From assembly GCA_003255065.1 (NCBI GenBank), contig QAOA01004878.1:388027-452026 (forward strand): a DNA stretch of 64,000 nucleotides, read 5' to 3'. Shown piece after piece: positions 63,711-64,000 of the stretch. The notes beneath the pieces were generated by a model. The model saw nothing but the letters and a program-made list of their open reading frames with translations. It did no database searches and was not told the DNA's origin. Each line of letters starts with the position of its first letter. The stretch's first letter is position 1. The DNA comes from Cercis canadensis. Its lineage: Eukaryota; Streptophyta; Magnoliopsida; Fabales; Fabaceae. The position numbers and the translations under genes were made by a program.

Positions 63711-64000
63711 TGTAGATACCCAATATTTCGGCCCATAAAGTCTAAGCCCATTATCACCAAGCCCATAACTGAACCCATTCCCTAAATCCTTTAAACCTGA
63801 GAATCTCCCTATAAATAAGCAGAAGACAAGAAGTAAAAGGACACGCTTTTCGGACAAGACAAAAGGGATACATAAAATTCCCATTTCATATCACCCTCAG
63901 CATCAAGCTCGGGTATACACCCGACCTTGGCCATTTATCTTTTCAAGTGGTCCCACTTAACCAACCTCTCTCCTTTGAACCAAAATCAGGCATCGTCATT
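63711..64000 (+). mobile_element. start of a retrotransposon LTR, cut by the window end
   Basis: Begins with TGTAGATACCCAATATTTCG, the canonical TG start seen in many plant LTRs, followed by 'aagcccat' repeats, a TATAAATA promoter box at 63810 and the motif 'cgggtatacacccga' at 63910. The same ordered landmarks with nearly the same spacing occur in the decayed copy at 28656. The element runs out of the window, so its 3' side and superfamily cannot be determined. Confidence 0.6.

Overview
This window is nuclear DNA from a eudicot plant, probably a woody rosid; the species cannot be fixed from sequence alone. The evidence is intron-rich genes with GT-AG introns and AT-rich introns, plant-only families (NAC, DUF630/DUF632, DOG1, SUEL-lectin beta-galactosidase), and plant-type transposons. 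Nine protein-coding genes could be assembled exon by exon with every reading frame closing. There is also one decayed gene and several mobile-element remnants.

Layout. 829-4397 (+): plastid-targeted DUF3727 protein. 5366-6364: a triplicated 216-bp repeat abutting a foldback element. 6601-11399 (+): glucosidase II alpha subunit (RSW3/PSL5 type). 13011-21330 (-) and 22635-27734 (-): tandem GH35 beta-galactosidases of BGAL10 and BGAL6/MUM2 type. 28656-31335: an old LTR and an 858-bp foldback element. 32326-33773 (+): an ATAF-type NAC factor behind a cluster of four G-boxes. 34868-37824 (-): a pepsin-like aspartic protease. 39469-43234 (-): an ALDH3H1-like aldehyde dehydrogenase. 44453-45418 (+): an intronless gene I do not recognise. 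46700-49425 (-): a RING-CH membrane protein of SHA1 type. 53034-54662: a 1.6-kb foldback element with a 9-bp target duplication. 55514-59676 (+): a DUF630/DUF632 (NRG2-like) protein. 60199-61072 (-): a DOG1-domain pseudogene. 61275-64000: repeated sequence, a copia gag relic and the start of an LTR.

How it fits together. From memory, RSW3, BGAL10, BGAL6/MUM2, ANAC102 and SHA1 lie close together on Arabidopsis chromosome 5, while an aspartyl protease and ALDH3H1 lie near each other on chromosome 1. The window therefore looks like an ancestral block later split between duplicated segments in Arabidopsis. The genes are not an operon or pathway cluster. The only functional pair is the tandem beta-galactosidases, both secreted cell-wall enzymes.

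The most unusual material is non-genic: three foldback elements with 9-bp target duplications (Mutator-like), one carrying degenerate telomere-like repeats, and single N characters flanked by near-identical duplicated sequence, which look like haplotype or assembly joins. I found no convincing undescribed biological system.
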